Below are positions 4,471-8,515 of a DNA stretch of 8,515 bases, one piece after another. Source of the stretch: JAWXVE01 sp044425575 (lineage in GTDB: Bacteria; Bacillota; Clostridia; Lachnospirales; Lachnospiraceae). The stretch covers positions 1-8,515 of the forward strand of contig JAWXVE010000082.1 in NCBI GenBank assembly GCA_044425575.1, given 5' to 3'. Each line of letters opens with the position of its first letter. Positions within the stretch are counted from its first letter, which is position 1. The notes below the pieces were generated by a model. The model saw only the letters and a list, made by a program, of their open reading frames with translations, did no database searches and was not told the origin of the DNA. Position numbers and translations under genes: made by a program.

Positions 4471-5352
4471 ATGGACAGCTTTATGGATAAAATTGCACAA
4501 AAATTAAACGGTCAAGATTTAATTAAAGCAAATGGAAGTGCAGAAGCGGCTGAGATGAAAAAGCTGCAAGCTCAAGTCGGTGAATATGAAACAATATTAC
4601 AAAACATGCGACAAATCAATGTGAAGAATTCAGAACTTACGGCAGGTATGGAACGTATCTTGGGGCAAGTAAATCAATTGCTAGAAGGTGCTTCTTTAGG
4701 AAGTGCACAATATTCAGATGAGGATCTAAAGTTACAACGTGAAAATGTGGAAGCAGTATTGTGTGAGCAGCAAGCTAATATGTTGGATGGGTTTCGTGAA
4801 CAGCAAGCTAATATGGTGGACGGGTTCCGTGAACAGCAAGCTAATATAGTGGATGGCTTCCGTGAGCAGCAAGCTAATATAGTAGAAGGGTTCCGTGAAC
4901 ACCAAGTTAGTGTGGAAGAAGGATTTAAGTCTCAGCAAGGTAAAGTAGAAGAGGCACTACGTTTGCAACAAGTAGAAGTAGATGCTAGTTTTCAGGCACA
5001 ACAAATTCACGTGAATGATGCTTTTACAAGACAAGAAGTACGATTAGACCGATTGAAAGAAGCAATTGAGGAACAGTTTTCCAATAAAAGTTCCGAGGAC
5101 GAGGGTACTCTAACAGAGTTTATTCATATTGAGAGTGTGAAAGTTTACCGAAATGTACAAGCAGTGCTAAACCAAGGATTGAAAGAGCAAGCAAAGAAAA
5201 TAGAAGGTGTTGATAATCGTACTTCTATACAACTTAAAAATATTAAGGTGTTGGCAATTGTAATGACAGTTTTAGCTGGCTTGGGATTCGTGGTAAGTGG
5301 AGTTAATATGGCGTTTACCATTATGAACTTAATGGGCATTCAGATATTCTAG
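4471..5352 (+). CDS. C-terminally anchored membrane protein with hendecad coiled-coil repeats
   Basis: The protein has 293 residues, function unknown. Residues 1-75 are polar and predicted helical (MDSFMDKIAQKLNG...AEAAEMKKLQAQVGEYE) and resemble the N-terminal part of a membrane protein common in Lachnospiraceae that I know only as hypothetical. Residues 99-197 are nine consecutive 11-residue units with consensus EQQANIVDGFR. The first four are almost identical and later ones diverge, giving a long hendecad coiled coil. Residues 217-250 hold a FIHIESVKVYRNVQAV segment that I also associate with that family. A hydrophobic stretch at about 258-285 is the only membrane segment. There is no signal peptide, so most of the chain should lie in the cytoplasm, held by a C-terminal anchor. 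GGAGGG at 4460-4465 lies 5 nt before the ATG. It is the first gene of an operon, 22 bp before the flavin reductase gene. A scaffold or self-assembling role is plausible but not shown. Confidence 0.85.
   Translation: MDSFMDKIAQKLNGQDLIKANGSAEAAEMKKLQAQVGEYETILQNMRQINVKNSELTAGMERILGQVNQLLEGASLGSAQYSDEDLKLQRENVEAVLCEQQANMLDGFREQQANMVDGFREQQANIVDGFREQQANIVEGFREHQVSVEEGFKSQQGKVEEALRLQQVEVDASFQAQQIHVNDAFTRQEVRLDRLKEAIEEQFSNKSSEDEGTLTEFIHIESVKVYRNVQAVLNQGLKEQAKKIEGVDNRTSIQLKNIKVLAIVMTVLAGLGFVVSGVNMAFTIMNLMGIQIF
4765..5061 (+). repeat. Nine in-frame 33-bp tandem repeats
   Basis: Units start at 4765, 4798, 4831, 4864, 4897, 4930, 4963, 4996 and 5029, each 33 bp long with no indels. The first four share gaRcagcaagctaatat and differ mainly in third positions, which points to recent tandem duplication. 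Units 5-9 keep the period and the Q/Q and hydrophobic pattern but little DNA identity. The array lies wholly within the coiled-coil gene and encodes its hendecads. Confidence 0.93.
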
Positions 5353-5374
5353 ATGTTATATGGGAGGAAGATAG

Positions 5375-5935
5375 ATGGCTAAGCAATTATGGAAGCCGGG
5401 AAATATGTTATACCCTTTACCTGTTGTATTGGTTACGGTAGCGGATGGTCAAGGAAATGACAATGTTCTGACAATCGCTTGGGCTGGGACAATATGTTCG
5501 GATCCGCCTATGGTATCTATTTCTATTCGCCCGGAGAGACATTCTTATGCAATGGTAAAGGAAACTGGAGAATTTGTGATTAATTTAACCACAGAAGAGC
5601 TTACGTATGCAACAGATTATTGCGGAGTTAGAAGTGGGAAGAATGAAGATAAGTTCCAAGCGATGCAGCTTAAGAAAGTGGTAGGCGAATATGTGAAGGC
5701 ACCTCTTATTGAGCAAAGTCCTATTAATCTAGAATGTAAAGTTCGGAAGGTTGAACCGTTTGGCACCCATGATGTATTTATAGCAGATGTGGTTGCGGTT
5801 CATGCAAATGAAGAATATATGGATGAACATGGTAAATTTGACCTTTCTCTTGCCAATCCCATTGTATATTCACACGGTGGATATTATAAAATGGGGGACA
5901 AGTTAGGCACATTTGGATATAGTGTACGAAAATAA
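5375..5935 (+). CDS. Flavin reductase-like FMN-binding split-barrel protein
   Basis: The 186-residue cytoplasmic protein belongs to the flavin reductase-like/flavoredoxin group, which binds FMN and passes electrons to or from NAD(P)H or other carriers. Typical features are the N-terminal YPLPVVLVTVADGQGNDNVLTIAWAG region (residues 13-38), where N-x-L-T-x-A contacts the flavin, followed by PPMVSISIRPERHSY (44-58), EFVINLTTEEL (66-76) and the LECKVRKVEPFGTHDVFIADVVAVH strand region (120-144). The length is normal for a single-domain member. GGGAGGAAG at 5362-5370 is a strong ribosome binding site. It lies 22 bp after the coiled-coil gene and 18 bp before the M23 gene, all in one direction, so it is probably cotranscribed with both. 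Its substrate and partner are not evident, and nothing in the sequence ties it to the wall enzyme except position. Confidence 0.9.
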   Translation: MAKQLWKPGNMLYPLPVVLVTVADGQGNDNVLTIAWAGTICSDPPMVSISIRPERHSYAMVKETGEFVINLTTEELTYATDYCGVRSGKNEDKFQAMQLKKVVGEYVKAPLIEQSPINLECKVRKVEPFGTHDVFIADVVAVHANEEYMDEHGKFDLSLANPIVYSHGGYYKMGDKLGTFGYSVRK

Positions 5936-5953
5936 AGGAAGTAATTAAGGGTT

Positions 5954-7510
5954 ATGGTTAGATTGTTAAAGAAAAAATGGATAATGGCAATCCTAGCTTT
6001 TGTTATGGTGGGAGCTATTTTATCTAGTGCGATAATGGTATTACATGTATCGATTACAGGCAAAACTGCAGTTTATACATTGTACTATGGAGATGACGAA
6101 GTTGCTAGAGCTTCCAGTGAAGGCGATTTACAAGATGCCATTCGCATGGCGAGACTTAATTTAGGACAACAATCAGATGAAATGTTTCTATCGAGTGCAG
6201 AATTTAATGTACAACAGACAGAAGCATTCTTTTTGTATCCAGATAAATCCCATGAAATTGTGGACAGTGTAGAACAATTACTATTAAGTGAGCAATGTAC
6301 TACCTTAAATCGTTCGTATACAGTTAAAATTAACGAGTATACAACAAACCTTGCTACAGCAGAAGAAGTGATTGCATTATTGCAAGGCAGTGTATCTCAA
6401 TATGACGAAGAGGGAATCTTTTCGGTGGTTTTAGAACTTGACAAAGAATCTGAGTTAAATGTGTTAACAGCACGTGTTGAAAAAAGTGCAGATGAGCAAG
6501 AGGCAGTGTTCCAAACAGGGGGTATTGATTCTTATTTTGAAGAAATTGATAATTCTCTCGAACAGCCGGTGGAACAAAACTTTGAAGACTTTGATTTGGG
6601 CGTTAAGGATATTTATTTTGCCAGTACAGTAGAGGTGGTAGAAGCTTATTTGCTAGAGAGCCAGTTAACTAGTGTGGAAGTAGCTATTGAAGAAGTAACG
6701 AAGAAGCTAGAGAAGGAAGAAATCTATGAAATTGTGTCGGGTGATACATTGTCAGGTATTTCTATGGCGACCAATATACCCCTTGATCAATTAATCGAAC
6801 TGAACCCAACATTAGAAAATGAAAATTCCCTCATTCGTATAGGCGATGAATTAATTATAACAGTTCCAGAACCTGAATTAACCGTGATTTATACGAAAGA
6901 AAGTTATTACAAAGAAGATTATGAGGCTGAAATTATTTATGTAGATAACGATGATTGGTATACGACGACACAAGTAACGTTGCAGCAACCGTCTTCAGGA
7001 CATCATGAAGTTGTGGTAACAGAAACTTTCCGTAATGATACGGAATTAGAACGTGTGATTTTAAAAGAAGAAGTGGTTATGGAAGCTGTGCCTAAAATTG
7101 TAGAGCGAGGAACCATAATCCCGCCAACCTATATTAAACCATTATCGGGAGGAACAACATCATCAACATTTGGGTACCGTAGCTCGCCTACTGCTGGTGC
7201 ATCCTCATATCATAAGGGGCACGACTGGTCTACACCGACCGGTACAGCGATTATGGCTTCGTCCGCAGGAGTTGTATCTAAAGCAGGATGGGGAAGTGGT
7301 TATGGTTATGTGATTTACATTGATCATGCAGATGGCAGACAGACTAGATATGCTCATTTAAGTAAGATTCTCGTGAGCGTAGGACAGTATGTATCCCAAG
7401 GTGAGAAGATTGCATTGTCAGGAAATACTGGTGTTAGCACTGGTCCTCATTTACACTTTGAATTATTAATTAATGGAGTGCAAGTAAACCCGCTGAATTA
7501 CTTGGATTAA
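5954..7510 (+). CDS. Membrane-anchored LysM-G5-M23 peptidoglycan endopeptidase
   Basis: This 518-residue protein cuts peptide cross-links of peptidoglycan outside the membrane. It starts with a basic stretch (VRLLKKKW) and a hydrophobic helix at about residues 9-31. No clear cleavage site is seen, so it is probably an anchored or uncleaved signal segment. Residues 35-255 form a long acidic extracellular region without a recognised domain. A LysM domain (YEIVSGDTLSGIS...IGDELIITV) covers 258-304 and should bind wall glycan. A G5-like domain covers about 307-386. The M23 domain covers about 398-518 with the zinc ligands His420 and Asp424 (HKGHD) and His501 in GPHLH, plus catalytic His499 and His468 (YAHLS), so it should be active. 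AAGGAAG lies about 12 nt before the ATG and a second AAGGG abuts it, an untidy ribosome site. Last gene of the operon, followed by murA. It resembles widespread clostridial M23 proteins; a sporulation role (SpoIIQ-like) cannot be excluded. Confidence 0.94.
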   Translation: MVRLLKKKWIMAILAFVMVGAILSSAIMVLHVSITGKTAVYTLYYGDDEVARASSEGDLQDAIRMARLNLGQQSDEMFLSSAEFNVQQTEAFFLYPDKSHEIVDSVEQLLLSEQCTTLNRSYTVKINEYTTNLATAEEVIALLQGSVSQYDEEGIFSVVLELDKESELNVLTARVEKSADEQEAVFQTGGIDSYFEEIDNSLEQPVEQNFEDFDLGVKDIYFASTVEVVEAYLLESQLTSVEVAIEEVTKKLEKEEIYEIVSGDTLSGISMATNIPLDQLIELNPTLENENSLIRIGDELIITVPEPELTVIYTKESYYKEDYEAEIIYVDNDDWYTTTQVTLQQPSSGHHEVVVTETFRNDTELERVILKEEVVMEAVPKIVERGTIIPPTYIKPLSGGTTSSTFGYRSSPTAGASSYHKGHDWSTPTGTAIMASSAGVVSKAGWGSGYGYVIYIDHADGRQTRYAHLSKILVSVGQYVSQGEKIALSGNTGVSTGPHLHFELLINGVQVNPLNYLD

Positions 7511-7530
7511 TACTTGAACAGTAGTCAGAT

Positions 7531-7559
7531 TTGCAAAATATTTGCATATAGTATATAAT
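7531..7559 (+). promoter_or_regulatory. Sigma-A promoter of murA
   Basis: TTGCAA (7531-7536) is separated by exactly 17 nt from a perfect TATAAT (7554-7559). The start would lie near 7566, giving a leader of about 75 nt. The -35 overlaps an inverted repeat, TGCAAA-ATA-TTTGCA (7532-7546), which has no U run after it and so is not a convincing terminator for the M23 gene. Read-through from the upstream operon into murA is therefore likely as well. A further TACAAT at 7619-7624 lacks a -35 partner. Confidence 0.65.
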
Positions 7560-7641
7560 ACAAAGAATGTGGTCATATATTAAGACTGTATTTGCATAAA
7601 CTATAAATGAAGAAATGTTACAATAGATTACGAGGTACAAA

Positions 7642-8515
7642 ATGGAACAGTATGCAATTAAAGGTGGAGCTCCTCTAGTGGGAGAAGTTGAAATAGGCGG
7701 TGCTAAGAATGCGGCGTTAGCAATTCTAGCAGCAGCTATTATGACAGATGAAACGGTTTTAATTGAAAACTTACCGGATGTTCGTGATGTGCGTGTTTTA
7801 TTACAAGCCATGGAGAGTATTGGCGTTTTGGTAACAAGATTAGATCGCCATAGCGTGAAGATTAATGCATCACAAATCCATGATTTAGTCATACAAGATG
7901 ATTATATTAAGAAAATCAGAGCATCTTATTATTTGTTGGGCGCATTACTTGGGAAATATAAGAGGGCATCCGTAGCACTACCAGGAGGCTGTAATATTGG
8001 AAGCAGGCCTATTGATCAGCACATTAAGGGTTTTAAAGTCATAGGTGCGCAAGTTAAGATTGAGCATGGGCTGATTATGACAGAAGCACCTGTTCTTAAG
8101 GGTGGTCATATTTATCTTGATGTAGTTTCGGTGGGAGCTACTATTAATGTAATGATGGCGTCGGTTATGGCAGAGGGTACTACCATTATTGAAAACGCTG
8201 CCAAAGAACCGCATGTAGTAGATCTTGCCAACTTTTTAAATAGCATGGGTGCTAATATTAAGGGCGCGGGAACGGATATGATTCGTATTAAGGGCGTAAA
8301 CAGATTGCATAAGACAGAGTATGCAATTATTCCAGATCAGATAGAAGCAGGTACTTTTATGATGGTAGCCCCAGTGACTAAGGGAGATGTAACTGTCCGC
8401 AATGTTATCCCGAAACATTTAGAATCCATTAGTGCTAAGTTAATAGAAATGGGTTGCACAGTGGTGGAAACTGATGATGCAGTGCGAGTGGTAGCCACAG
8501 AACCTCTTTTGCATA
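7642..8515 (+). CDS. murA: UDP-N-acetylglucosamine 1-carboxyvinyltransferase, 3' end missing
   Basis: MurA transfers the enolpyruvyl group of phosphoenolpyruvate to UDP-GlcNAc, the first committed step of peptidoglycan synthesis, in the cytoplasm. The frame from ATG 7642 stays open to the right edge, covering about 291 of the roughly 415-430 residues usual for the family. The Lys22-Asn23 pair in GGAKNAAL is present at the same numbers as in the E. coli enzyme. The PGGCNIGSRPIDQH loop carries the catalytic Cys117, equivalent to E. coli Cys115 and the residue fosfomycin attacks, so the target is of the sensitive Cys type and not the Asp variant. IRASYYLLGALLGKYKRASVALPGG and the IIPDQIEAGTFM segment near residues 232-243 also fit. 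GAGG at 7632-7635 lies 6 nt before the ATG. Bacillota often have two MurA paralogues (MurA and MurZ), and this window does not show which this is. Confidence 0.95.
   Translation, partial: MEQYAIKGGAPLVGEVEIGGAKNAALAILAAAIMTDETVLIENLPDVRDVRVLLQAMESIGVLVTRLDRHSVKINASQIHDLVIQDDYIKKIRASYYLLGALLGKYKRASVALPGGCNIGSRPIDQHIKGFKVIGAQVKIEHGLIMTEAPVLKGGHIYLDVVSVGATINVMMASVMAEGTTIIENAAKEPHVVDLANFLNSMGANIKGAGTDMIRIKGVNRLHKTEYAIIPDQIEAGTFMMVAPVTKGDVTVRNVIPKHLESISAKLIEMGCTVVETDDAVRVVATEPLLH

Noticed and set aside
4765..5061. CRISPR-like array
   Set aside because: The 33-bp units are contiguous with no spacers, stay in one reading frame and encode a regular 11-residue coiled-coil repeat.
7532..7546. Terminator after the M23 gene
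   Set aside because: The inverted repeat is AT-rich with a 6-bp stem and no following T run, and it overlaps the murA -35 element.
7470..7892. 140-residue reverse open frame over the start of murA
   Set aside because: It is the complement of the well-conserved murA coding sequence and promoter, with no ribosome site or family signal.

Overview
The window reads as chromosomal DNA of a low-GC Gram-positive anaerobe of the class Clostridia, most likely from Lachnospirales or a close relative. The grounds are the AT-rich base composition, strong AGGAGG-type ribosome binding sites, sigma-A-type promoters and the character of the proteins. These include a YwaC/RelP-type alarmone synthetase, a LysM-G5-M23 cell-wall hydrolase, a clostridial-type MurA and an 88-residue conserved clostridial protein of unknown role. 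No phage, plasmid, CRISPR, toxin-antitoxin or intact transposon genes are visible, and no defence system is present. Most of the window is housekeeping or cell-envelope DNA, and the less ordinary material lies between genes and in one repeat-rich membrane protein.

Layout. Positions 2-1908 hold the end of a two-gene forward unit: a sugar-nucleotide pyrophosphorylase-like protein cut by the left edge, and galE (UDP-glucose 4-epimerase). A bidirectional terminator (1911-1937) separates it from a reverse-strand PAQR/hemolysin III membrane protein (1953-2600). That gene has its own promoter (2755-2783) and a predicted leader of about 148 nt containing two stem-loops. A small reverse-strand gene of unknown function (2802-3068) comes next. 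It is divergent from the small (p)ppGpp synthetase gene (3305-3955), and their shared control region carries a perfect 20-bp palindrome and spaced direct repeats. The 515-bp stretch 3956-4470 has no gene I can support. It holds a terminator, a second copy of a 27-nt repeat also found in the PAQR leader, a very GC-rich hairpin, an orphan reverse-strand terminator and the promoter of the next operon.

Positions 4471-7510 form a tight three-gene operon with gaps of 22 and 18 bp: a C-terminally membrane-anchored coiled-coil protein built on nine 11-residue repeats, a flavin reductase-like FMN-binding protein, and a membrane-anchored LysM-G5-M23 endopeptidase. murA follows with its own promoter (7531-7559), and the right edge cuts it after about 291 codons.

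How the parts relate. GalE and the nucleotidyltransferase supply or modify activated sugars for surface polymers. MurA commits UDP-GlcNAc to peptidoglycan, the M23 enzyme cuts peptidoglycan cross-links, and YwaC-type synthetases respond to wall stress in Bacillus. A cell-envelope theme is therefore plausible, but it is inferred from gene content and not shown by the sequence. The best leads for something undescribed are the paired 27-nt hairpin repeat, the structured 4023-4151 segment, and the hendecad expansion in the 4471-5352 gene.
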